Assembly (NCBI RefSeq): GCF_030063335.1
Contig: NZ_JASISW010000018.1
Span: 56,225 to 120,224, forward strand
Length of the DNA: 64,000 nucleotides
Origin: Rhodococcus sp. G-MC3
Lineage (GTDB): Bacteria > Actinomycetota > Actinomycetes > Mycobacteriales > Mycobacteriaceae
Direction: 5' to 3'
Shown: positions 57,282 to 64,000 of the stretch, piece after piece
Position numbering within the stretch: position 1 is the first letter of the stretch
How the letters are laid out: the number at the start of each line of letters is the position of its first letter
The notes under the pieces: model-generated
What the model was told of the DNA's origin: nothing
Database searches by the model: none
What the model saw: only the letters and a program-made list of their open reading frames with translations
Made by a program: the position numbers and the translations under genes

Positions 57282-58412
57282 ATGGAATTCGACGGATTCG
57301 AGCGGTACGCGCCGCAGCCATGTCTACTGGTCGCGACCGATGCACGTGTGCGTGCCGATGCACTCAGGGTTGCTGCGGCTGCGGATTGCGTTGTCCTGGA
57401 ACGCGACCTACCGGTCGGTAAGTTAGTTGACGACGTCTCTAGGTTCCGGCTGGAGTGGGAGCGCGCGGGGGTCGTATTGCTGGACGTCGATACTGCGGTA
57501 GAGATTCTCGCTCTCCGGCCGACCAGACGGCTTGGCGTCGTGATTCTCACGCGAGACGAGGCGACTGTGGATCATTGGCGAGCCGCCACTGCCGTCGGAG
57601 CCGCGGACGTGCTGCGCCTTCCCTCTGATGAGGAGGTCCTGATCCGTATCCTCGCGAGCGGCGCGAACGACGACCGCGGCGATGGCGGCGTCATCGCAAT
57701 CGTCGGGGCGCGCGGCGGCGCAGGCGCGTCGACGCTAGCCACGGCTACAGCCCTCACGGCATCCTCCAATGCTCGAACACTTCTGATCGACGGCGATGCG
57801 TACGGCGGTGGGTTGGACCTACTGCTCGGATGGGAAGAAGAACCGGGGCTGCGGTGGCCGGGGATCGTCGTCGAAGCAGGCAGGATTTCGGGCGACGCAC
57901 TGCACGGAGCGCTGCCCTCGCGCGGAATGCTCTCGGTGTTGTCGGCGGGCAGGGTGCGCGACCAGATGTCCGCCGGTGGCCTCGACGTCACTGCGGTGGC
58001 TGCCGTCGTCGACGCCGGCCGCCGTTCGGGCGACCTCGTGATCTGCGACGTGCCGCGGCTTCCGGGCGCTTTGTCCGACGCCTTTCACGACGCGGCCGAC
58101 CTCGTGATTCTTCTCGCCCAGGCAGATCTCGGCTCGGTCGCGGCCGCCGAGAACATCGCCGGCTACCTGACCTCACGCAACTCGAATGTGGGACTCGTCG
58201 TCCGGGGGCCTGCGCCTGGTGGGCTTCGCAGTTCCGAGATCGCCGACGCGGTGCAGCTGCCGTTGTTGGCCACCATGAGACCTGAGCCGGGGTTGGCCAG
58301 ACAGGTGGAACGCGGAGGGCTACGGCTCGGACGGCGTTCCCCGATCGGTTCGGTCGCACACGCGATCCTCTCCACGTTCGCCCGCAAACCACAGACGAGT
58401 CGTGCAGCGTGA
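57282..58412 (+). CDS. ssd: Septum-site-determining Ssd / CpaE-TadZ-like protein
   Basis: The 376-residue MinD-superfamily protein has an N-terminal receiver-like part (about residues 10-125) and an ATPase-like domain. The P-loop is degenerate: VGARGGAGASTLATATAL, with Ala in place of the usual Lys-Ser/Thr pair. TLLIDGDAYGGGLDLLLG and VICDVPRLPG follow. CpaE/TadZ proteins position the Tad pilus machine at the pole; the mycobacterial homologue affects septation. It overlaps tadA by four bases (GTGA). Confidence 0.9.
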   Translation: MEFDGFERYAPQPCLLVATDARVRADALRVAAAADCVVLERDLPVGKLVDDVSRFRLEWERAGVVLLDVDTAVEILALRPTRRLGVVILTRDEATVDHWRAATAVGAADVLRLPSDEEVLIRILASGANDDRGDGGVIAIVGARGGAGASTLATATALTASSNARTLLIDGDAYGGGLDLLLGWEEEPGLRWPGIVVEAGRISGDALHGALPSRGMLSVLSAGRVRDQMSAGGLDVTAVAAVVDAGRRSGDLVICDVPRLPGALSDAFHDAADLVILLAQADLGSVAAAENIAGYLTSRNSNVGLVVRGPAPGGLRSSEIADAVQLPLLATMRPEPGLARQVERGGLRLGRRSPIGSVAHAILSTFARKPQTSRAA

Positions 58413-59260
58413 GTGCGGTCGTCACGGGCGCACTCCTGGACCGGGTGCGCGACCGGCTGGCGCAATCGGCGGAAGAACCAACGCCGACGATGGTCGCAGC
58501 CGCTATTCGTATCGAGGCGGGCGGCGTGCTCAGCGACACCGACCTACTCGCTGCCCTGCGTGAGCTCGAGACCGAGCTGACAGGCGCGGGGCCGCTGGAG
58601 CCGCTGCTGGGCGACCCATCCGTCGCCGACGTACTCGTCACCGCGCCGGACGAGGTGTGGGTCGACCGCGGCGCCGGGCTGGAGCGGACGTCGATCAGAT
58701 TCGTCGACGAGGCTTCGGTGCGACGGCTGTGCCAACGGTTGGCACTCTCGGCCGGCCGAAGACTGGACGACGCGCAGCCCTGGGTGGACGGTCAGCTTCC
58801 CGGAGTCGGCGACGGCACGTTCGGGGTCAGGTTGCACGCGGTGCTGGCCCCTGTGGCGCGTGGAGGAACGTGTCTGTCCCTGCGGGTGCTGCGTCCGACG
58901 ACGCAGGGGCTCGACGCCTTGGCTGTGCGCGGGGCCATCGAACCCGTAGCGCTCGATTTGTTGCGAAGAATCGTCGCCGCACGGCTCGCTTTCCTCGTCG
59001 TAGGCGGTACGGGCGCAGGTAAAACCACGCTGCTCGCTGCACTGCTGGGGGAAGTGGATCGCAGGGAGCGCATCATCTGTGTGGAAGACGCGGCGGAGCT
59101 CGCTCCTGCGCATCCACACGTCGTTCGGATGGTCGCACGTGCTCCCAACATCGAGGGCGTCGGCGAAGTGACTGTGCGCCAGCTGGTTCGCCAGGCGCTA
59201 CGTATGAGACCGGACCGGTTGGTGGTGGGGGAGGTACGCGGTGCGGAGGTGGTGGACCTT
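58409..59260 (+). pseudogene. tadA: Tad pilus assembly ATPase TadA/CpaF, truncated by element insertion
   Basis: The frame is intact for about 284 codons. It includes the N-terminal region GPLEPLLGDPSVADVLVT and the P-loop VVGGTGAGKTTLLAALLGE. The Asp box IICVEDAAEL and the second Walker-like VVGEVRGAEVVDL are also present. Homologues continue LLAALNTGHDGG with the essential His box; here the next codons (VNNRKPNSGY...) are foreign, and the open frame runs on to 59413 inside the integrase gene. The break coincides with the start of the serine-integrase element. The product lacks its C-terminal third and should be non-functional. Confidence 0.88.
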
Positions 59261-59265
59261 GTCAA
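59245..59265. other. Left attachment junction (attL) in tadA
   Basis: Conserved tadA sequence ends with GGTGGTGGACCTT (to 59260) and unrelated sequence follows. The integrase gene starts 41 bases later, as is usual for serine integrases next to their attachment site. The exact crossover dinucleotide cannot be fixed without the other end. Confidence 0.65.
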
Positions 59266-59287
59266 CAACCGCAAACCAAACAGCGGC

Positions 59288-59293
59288 TACGAT
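59288..59293 (+). promoter_or_regulatory. -10 element of the integrase promoter
   Basis: TACGAT ends eight bases before the integrase ATG at 59302, suggesting a leaderless transcript starting at or next to the ATG. Confidence 0.5.
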
Positions 59294-59301
59294 TGTGGTA
59301 C

Positions 59302-60822
59302 ATGGAACCAAAACGTGCAGCGATCTACACGCGGATCAGCCGCGACAGTGAAGGTAAAGAGCTCGGCATCAAGCGCCAGCTCGAGGATAGTCGTGCGCTC
59401 GCTGAGCGCCTAGGTTTCGACGTGGCGAATGTCTACTCGGACAACGACGTCGGCGCGTCGACCCGTAGTCGTCCGAAGCCACGTCCGCAGTACGAGGAGA
59501 TGTTGCGTGCTGCTCGCGCAGGGGAGTTCGACGCAATCATCGCGTACACGACGTCGCGGTTGACCCGTCGGATGGCGCAGACGGTCGAGCTGGTCGCGCT
59601 TGCTCGCGATCACGGCATCCAGTTTCACTACGTTATGTCGCCGAGCTTCGATCTGAACACAGCAGCCGGGCGGCAAGTCGCGCAGATCCTGGCGACGAAC
59701 GACGAGATGGAATCGGACGTCATCTCCGAGCGAGTCTCGCGTGCAGCGTTGCAGCGCGCGCAGGCGGGCCAGTTCCACGGGAACATCGGCCCGTTCGGAT
59801 TCGAGCCAGTCAAGGATCCCGCTACTGGCAAGGTTGTCGACCTCCAGAGGCACGCTGTGCACGCAGACTGGCTCGTTGAAGCGACAGATCGTCTGCTCGC
59901 AGGCGAGACGTTGTACGGCATCTGTACCTCGTGGAACGCGCTCGGTCGACGTACCCGTGGTCGGTCGAACAACAAAGACGGCGCGCATTGGAGTCCGAAG
60001 ACGCTGCGCGGTGTGCTGACCAATCCCGCGTTGATCGGCAAGCGCTCGCATCAAGGTGTGCTGCATGACGCTGTGTGGGAACCAATCGTCAACCTGCAGG
60101 ACTGGGAACGTGTCGTTGCGCTGCTGTCTGATCCCGCTCGCAAGGAACGTGGCAAGAACTTCGGGACAGCTCGTAAGTATCCGCTGTCGGGCGTATTGAC
60201 GTGCGCGCTCTGCGGTTCGACGCTGACCAGCATGACTGCGTCTCGGCTGCGCGGCCACTCGTTTGTCTGCGCGAAGATCCCGTACAACGGTTGCGGCAAG
60301 GTTCGTATCTCGCACCAGCCGTTGGAGGACTACCTACGCGAGCAGGTATTCGCTCGTCTGGACACGCCGCGGTTGGATCCTCCCGTGGACAACAGTGCGC
60401 AGGTCGCAGAGAACGAGCTGCACGCAGAGTTGGACAAGCTCGGTCGGCAGTTGGCGCGCGTCAAGGAAGGCTATGTCGAGGGCATCCTGTCGGCTCGTGA
60501 CGTCAAGGTCGAGCAATCGCGTATCGAGAAGGCGAGCGCAGCCGCCGAGGAGAAGCTGACAGAGCTTGCAGCGCAGCACGTCAGCGCGAATATCCCGCGT
60601 GGCGAACGACTGCGCGAGCTGTGGCAGACCAAGGACGCAGTGTGGAAGCGCCAAGTGCTCAGCTCGGTGATCGAGACCGTCACAGTCACGACCTATCCGA
60701 AGGGCGTCACGACGAACCTGACGCGGCGCAAGACTGAGGCAGCGGACGAGTTCGACGGCCGCAAACGCGCGCATCAGCTCGCGGTTCTGGAGGCGCGCGT
60801 CAAGGTCAAATGGCGTGCGTGA
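59302..60822 (+). CDS. int: Large serine recombinase (phage-type integrase)
   Basis: The 506-residue recombinase has the resolvase domain first (AAIYTRISRDSEGKELGIKRQLED, catalytic Ser near residue 13, and YTTSRLTRRMAQTVEL). The Recombinase domain follows (GPFGFEPVKD, then WSPKTLRGVLTNPALIGKR). A zinc ribbon (CALCGSTL, then FVCAKIPYNGCG) and a coiled-coil segment (ENELHAELDKLGRQLARVKEGY) complete the large serine integrase layout. It would carry out attP x attB recombination without host factors. A W-Y extension upstream is possible but the ATG suits a leaderless start. Confidence 0.96.
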   Translation: MEPKRAAIYTRISRDSEGKELGIKRQLEDSRALAERLGFDVANVYSDNDVGASTRSRPKPRPQYEEMLRAARAGEFDAIIAYTTSRLTRRMAQTVELVALARDHGIQFHYVMSPSFDLNTAAGRQVAQILATNDEMESDVISERVSRAALQRAQAGQFHGNIGPFGFEPVKDPATGKVVDLQRHAVHADWLVEATDRLLAGETLYGICTSWNALGRRTRGRSNNKDGAHWSPKTLRGVLTNPALIGKRSHQGVLHDAVWEPIVNLQDWERVVALLSDPARKERGKNFGTARKYPLSGVLTCALCGSTLTSMTASRLRGHSFVCAKIPYNGCGKVRISHQPLEDYLREQVFARLDTPRLDPPVDNSAQVAENELHAELDKLGRQLARVKEGYVEGILSARDVKVEQSRIEKASAAAEEKLTELAAQHVSANIPRGERLRELWQTKDAVWKRQVLSSVIETVTVTTYPKGVTTNLTRRKTEAADEFDGRKRAHQLAVLEARVKVKWRA

Positions 60823-61051
60823 CGAACAGTTCTGTCACTGGCACGTCCAGCGCGTCGGCGATCTGGTGAATGTTGTCGAGCGCAATGTTTCGCTCGCCGC
60901 GTTCGACGCTGCTGACGTAGGTCCGGTGTAGACCTGACAGCTCGGCCAGCTTCTCTTGTGAAAGTCCCCGGTCAGAGCGCAGCGCTCGAACCCGGTCGCC
61001 AAAGGCGATCCGGTGCGGCTTCTGCGAGATCCGAGGCATCGCTATAGACAT
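60806..61051 (-). CDS. Cro/C1-type helix-turn-helix regulator
   Basis: The 81-residue protein is almost entirely an XRE domain (FGDRVRALRSDRGLSQEKLAELSGLHRTYVSSVERGERNIALDNIHQIADALDVPVTELF). It is probably the element's immunity repressor or a regulator of excision. It is convergent with and overlaps the integrase end by 17 bases, and divergent from the lipoprotein gene, nine bases from its upstream limit. Starts at 61051 and 61039 are both possible. Two CTATAG boxes (61042 and 61067) lie in the short divergent region. Confidence 0.9.
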   Translation of the reverse strand: MSIAMPRISQKPHRIAFGDRVRALRSDRGLSQEKLAELSGLHRTYVSSVERGERNIALDNIHQIADALDVPVTELFVTHAI

Positions 61052-61083
61052 TCGCCTCGATGACGACTATAGGTCTACAGACT

Positions 61084-61689
61084 ATGAGTAACATTCGACA
61101 GTTCCTGCCCATTGCCCTTGCTTCTCTGGCACTTACTGCGGCGTGCGGCGGATCGTCCGGTGGTGTCACAGACGCCGAAGCCGAACAGTTCGCCACTGAG
61201 ATGAACCGGGCAAACATCGTGGGACACGACAACGAGGCAATCGTGAAAGCGGTGTGCGATGACCCAACACGCGGTTCCAAGAACGGCAGTAACGTCGGAA
61301 ACGTTGTCGCCGCGTACCTCGGCGTGGACATCAACACCGGCGGCGCAGAGGTCGACAACGTAGTTGCTTTGGCAATCCAAACGGCGTGCCCCGAGTACGC
61401 CTCCGACTACGACGTCACGCTGCCCAAGACGGTGGCGAGCATGGTGGCCGTGCCAATCGAGGCGATAGACGATTTCGTGGCGCAGATGCGCGAACGTGGA
61501 TTCACGCAGCCGGACCAGGAGATCAGTTTCGTGGTGACCAACACGTGCCGTCTGGCGGGCACCGGTCAGAACTACGGCGAACTCTCCAGCGGCGTCGCGC
61601 AGTTGCTCAATCTGCCGTCAGGTGGCGGCGACGTTGATGATGTTATGTCGCTGATCTTCGATCTAGGCTGCCCGGAGGCACGTCCATAG
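61084..61689 (+). CDS. DUF732-type lipoprotein
   Basis: The 201-residue protein has a lipobox signal (FLPIALASLALTAACGGS, Cys about residue 22) followed by two DUF732-like repeats with paired cysteines (KAVCDDPTRG...QTACPEYAS and TNTCRLAG...DLGCPEARP). It would sit on the outer face of the membrane. TATAGG at 61068-61073 about ten bases before the ATG suggests a leaderless transcript. Adjacent to the repressor and oriented away from it, it may be expressed in the lysogen; superinfection exclusion is one possibility. Confidence 0.82.
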   Translation: MSNIRQFLPIALASLALTAACGGSSGGVTDAEAEQFATEMNRANIVGHDNEAIVKAVCDDPTRGSKNGSNVGNVVAAYLGVDINTGGAEVDNVVALAIQTACPEYASDYDVTLPKTVASMVAVPIEAIDDFVAQMRERGFTQPDQEISFVVTNTCRLAGTGQNYGELSSGVAQLLNLPSGGGDVDDVMSLIFDLGCPEARP

Positions 61690-61901
61690 AGCTAGCGCCT
61701 GACCCGTCGACCAGTCCATAGGTTCGGAACCAAACACAGGCAGTTAGCTACTCTCGATCACGTTGCGCGGCAGCAGGATTAGGAGTGCCTACCGTTAGTG
61801 GTCTGTCGCGCAACAGGATCAGGACTGATCGGCAGAGGCGAAATCTGGCAGTGCCCGTTGCTGGTTGTCGCGCGGGACGAGATCGACTGCGACAGCGGGA
61901 C
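61690..61901. other. Element intergenic region with CAGCAGGAT-like repeats
   Basis: No gene is evident. CAGCAGGATTAGGA (about 61771-61784) and CAACAGGATCAGGA (about 61811-61824) are imperfect direct repeats. A third related stretch lies at 61938-61948 within the neighbouring gene. They could be protein-binding sites. Confidence 0.35.
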
Positions 61902-62111
61902 TCAGAGCCTGCGCGACGCAAGCTCACGTCGGTACGCAGCAGGATCAGTCAGATACAACGGTCCTCGACCTCGGTGAAGCAGTCTTGTCGCGGCAGCAGA
62001 GTTGATGTACTGATGGCAGTGGCGCGGTTCGCCACATGCCCAGAAGTCGCGCTCGACATGGTGGGCCTTCTCTTTCGGCCACTCGCGTCGGCAGAGGAAG
62101 CAGGTAATCAT
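61902..62111 (-). CDS. Small zinc-finger-like phage protein
   Basis: The 69-residue product begins MITCFLCRREWPKEKAHHVERDFWACGEPRHCHQYINSAA. CxxC plus a later CxxxxxxC with interspersed His form a likely zinc site. Such short proteins occur in actinophage early regions near replication genes. AGAGAG precedes the ATG. No function can be given. Confidence 0.6.
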   Translation of the reverse strand: MITCFLCRREWPKEKAHHVERDFWACGEPRHCHQYINSAAATRLLHRGRGPLYLTDPAAYRRELASRRL

Positions 62112-62258
62112 GGTTGTCTCTCTTCGTGTTTGGCCTACCTGGCCGGCTAGGAGGGTGTTCGGTCTGCGCGTGCTGGCTTGAGACGGAGCGCTCCTGGCGA
62201 AACGTCGTCGGAATCCGCAATACCGTTCGCTAGGTAGATACGTTGTTCCATTTTCATA

Positions 62259-62347
62259 GGTGCAACGAATTCGCTGTAATTTCGAGACTTTCCTCTATAG
62301 GGTCCCTTACGTAGGGAGTTGGTAGATTACAGCGAATTCGATGCACC
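62259..62347. repeat. Long inverted repeat beside the primase gene
   Basis: Left arm (62259-62280) starts GGTGCAACGAATTCG and right arm (62326-62347) ends CGAATTCGATGCACC; 21 of 22 positions pair. Each arm also contains the palindrome CGAATTCG. The 45-base loop holds CCCT/AGGG and CTATAG. It lies seven bases past the primase stop. Confidence 0.9.
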
Positions 62348-62354
62348 GGCTATG

Positions 62355-63953
62355 TCACCCCCACTGGGTGCCACGACCCGTGAGCTGATATCCAACGATC
62401 TTCTTCGACCGATCGCCGTTGATCATCCGCGAGGACTCCTCCAAACCTTGACGCTCAGCCACAGCGTGGAGCACCTTCCGAGGAGAGATTCGATTCTTCT
62501 CTCCGATGCTTTGCTCGCTGCACCAGAGCGAGTAGCGCGAACTGATCGACGCCACGTTCACGTAGTCGTCAGCTCCTCCGATCTCAAGGTTCTCTTCGAT
62601 GAACAGACCCAGCGAATCTTCCTCTGTCCGATAGGAGTCCGTGGCAGCACGTACCGCCGAAGGAACGACAAGGTCGCTATCTCGGTGCCACTTCTGGAAT
62701 CCTTCGACGGCCCACGCGAGGACACCAGGGCCTTCCTTCTCAACGATCCGCTGGGCCTTGTCCTTATCCTGCCTCCCCGGTTCGACACGTTGCTCCCACG
62801 GCACCAACAGCACGCGACGCCACATGCCGTACGACGAGTCCGAGATGGTCGGACGGTCGTTCATCGCGAAGAAGATCGTGTGGGACGGCACGAACGAAAA
62901 GTTGTCCTTGTAGAGCTTCCGCGCGGTAATCGTGTCGCCACCCGTGAGCTGCTTCACGGTTCGCTCATCGAGCGTCTTTCCCGCCTTGGTCTCCGATGCG
63001 ACGACGAACCGCTTGCCGAACAGATCAGCCTGGCCGGTGGTACTACCTCCGTCCTTCGGAGTCAAGAGGTCGGCCTCAGCGTGTAACGCGTAGTCCCCAA
63101 GGATGCGCTCCCAGACGTTCAAGAACGTGGTCTTGCCGTTCGCACCGCCACCATGCAGAAGGAACAGCACGTTCTCTTGAGTCTCACCGAAAAGGGCATA
63201 ACCGACTGACCGTTGCAGAAACTCGACCATCGCGGGATCTCCACCCATGGCCCAGCTGACGAACCCCCTCCATTCGGGTGCGTCGACTGAGTCGCTGTAT
63301 CCGACGTTCGTCATCTTGGAGAGGTACGCATCACGCACGTGCGGCGTCTCAACGCCCGTCCGCAGATCGAGGATGCCCGTCGGCGTATTCAGAACGTACG
63401 GGTTCGCGTCGAAGCTCCGAGTCTGGACGCCGATTCGCGAGTCTGCGAGCGCCAGTTCAGGTATGGCCTTGATGCGGTTCTTGCTCAGTGATGACGCGGC
63501 GTATCGAACGGCGGCGAGCTTCTGTTGATCGTCCTCGATATCCATAGCGAGGTCCATCAGTGTTCGTGCTGTTGAGCGCGCCCGATTGAGGACCAGCGTG
63601 TCCCCACTTGCGTGCCAACGCTGACCGTCCCAGGCGTACCACTGTTTCGCGTCGGTCGCGTATCGCACATCCTGGCCGTGCAGCTCCACGAACAACAATG
63701 CATTGCCGTCGTCGGTTCGACGTTGCAGCTCGTGGGTCTCGACGTAGGTCAGTGCCGACCGGACCTTCTCGTAGACCAAGCCAGCCGGAAACGGAGGAGA
63801 ACAGTTCGCCGCCATCTCGCGAGCACGAGCAGTGGTCTCGCCGACCCCACGGTCCTCCTGGTAGCCGAACTCCCTTAACCTGAATACACCGATGAAGTGA
63901 CAACTGAGCGCGAGTTGTGAATACGAAATGCCCTGTCGTGGTGAAAGAATCAA
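62355..63953 (-). CDS. Phage/plasmid primase-helicase, P4/D5 family
   Basis: The protein of up to 532 residues has a D5_N-type region (RYATDAKQWYAWDGQRWHASGD, then YVLNTPTGILDLRTGVETP). Its superfamily 3 helicase core follows: Walker A LFLLHGGGANGKTTFLNVW, then RFVVASETKAGKTLDERTVKQLTGGDTITARKLYKDNFSFVPSHTIFFAMNDRP and the arginine-finger region YGMWRRVLLVPW. It would initiate replication of the element. The TTG at 63953 is the longest start, just after an in-frame stop; an ATG at 63815 (MAANCSPPF) is a good alternative. No primase catalytic domain is visible upstream within the window. Confidence 0.9.
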   Translation of the reverse strand: MILSPRQGISYSQLALSCHFIGVFRLREFGYQEDRGVGETTARAREMAANCSPPFPAGLVYEKVRSALTYVETHELQRRTDDGNALLFVELHGQDVRYATDAKQWYAWDGQRWHASGDTLVLNRARSTARTLMDLAMDIEDDQQKLAAVRYAASSLSKNRIKAIPELALADSRIGVQTRSFDANPYVLNTPTGILDLRTGVETPHVRDAYLSKMTNVGYSDSVDAPEWRGFVSWAMGGDPAMVEFLQRSVGYALFGETQENVLFLLHGGGANGKTTFLNVWERILGDYALHAEADLLTPKDGGSTTGQADLFGKRFVVASETKAGKTLDERTVKQLTGGDTITARKLYKDNFSFVPSHTIFFAMNDRPTISDSSYGMWRRVLLVPWEQRVEPGRQDKDKAQRIVEKEGPGVLAWAVEGFQKWHRDSDLVVPSAVRAATDSYRTEEDSLGLFIEENLEIGGADDYVNVASISSRYSLWCSEQSIGEKNRISPRKVLHAVAERQGLEESSRMINGDRSKKIVGYQLTGRGTQWG

Positions 63954-64000
63954 TCTTGTCTAGGGAAAGATTCGGCCACTACGAAGGGCATCTCGCAGAT

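Larger units (their letters stand above)
59261..64000. mobile_element. Serine-integrase prophage-like element, left part
   Basis: From 59261 to the window end the genes are an integrase, a Cro/C1-type repressor, a lipoprotein, a zinc-finger protein and a P4-type primase-helicase. The element interrupts tadA. No structural phage genes are seen yet, so it could be a prophage, satellite or integrative plasmid. The right end is outside the window. Confidence 0.85.

Noticed and set aside
61766..61960. CAGCAGGATCAG-type repeats as iterons of the mobile element
   Set aside because: Only two or three imperfect copies with irregular spacing, one inside a gene; too weak for an origin call.

Overview
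The window is a high-GC actinobacterial chromosome segment. Gene content and order point to Rhodococcus or a close mycolic-acid-producing relative in the Nocardiaceae. The long block from the metallophosphoesterase at 28.4 kb to the Tad ATPase at 59 kb follows the Mycobacterium tuberculosis order Rv3683 (phosphoesterase), ponA2, whiB4, two ArsA-type ATPases, DUF4177/RidA, metallo-beta-lactamase, crp, a small membrane protein, nth, TlpA-like, NUDIX, marP, epoxide hydrolase-like, holin-like, acs, dpp, Rv3662c-like, SerB-like, ssd, tadA. The first 15 kb holds other mycobacterial neighbours (ybaB-recR, murT-gatD, leuA, ask-asd). The family and synteny assignments come from memory of these families; no search was run.

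Layout. 0-4 kb: ybaB end, recR, an AbiEi/DUF559-type protein and the murT-gatD cell-wall pair. 4-7 kb: a ketosteroid-isomerase-like gene behind a KstR-type operator, a divergent DMT exporter/LysR pair and a small membrane protein. 7-12 kb: leuA with a leucine-codon leader peptide, and a large LuxR/MalT-type regulator. 12-16 kb: lysC-asd with an internal lysC start, then an orphan sugar-type ABC ATPase. 15.7-22 kb: multicopper oxidase and a TetR-flavin monooxygenase-GMC oxidase-ADC-like operon. 22-25 kb: furA-katA-dps oxidative-stress block. 25-30 kb: HAD phosphatase, GH15 enzyme, F420-type oxidoreductase, tRNA-Pro(CGG), phosphoesterase, YqeY-like protein. 30-45 kb: the ponA2-to-marP conserved block, including crp. 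45-55 kb: MHS transporter, acs with a perfect CRP site, and the dpp peptide transporter. 55.7-57.2 kb: two syntenic small RNAs, an Ms1/MTS2823-like RNA and a 6C RNA. 57.3-59.3 kb: start of the Tad pilus locus. 59.26 kb to the end: a serine-integrase element (prophage-like) inserted inside tadA and running out of the window.

The most unusual feature is a family of six near-identical 40-bp palindromes (827, 1947, 14497, 29959, 37683, 44026). They sit at gene 3' ends. Their outer GTGA/TCAC ends often supply the stop codon of one or both neighbouring genes. One copy keeps the hairpin through compensatory base changes. Most copies carry a second short GC-rich motif on one side. I do not recognise them as a named element.

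The other main point is the interrupted tadA. The element cuts the pilus ATPase after its Walker B-like region, so this strain should lack a working Tad motor unless the element excises.
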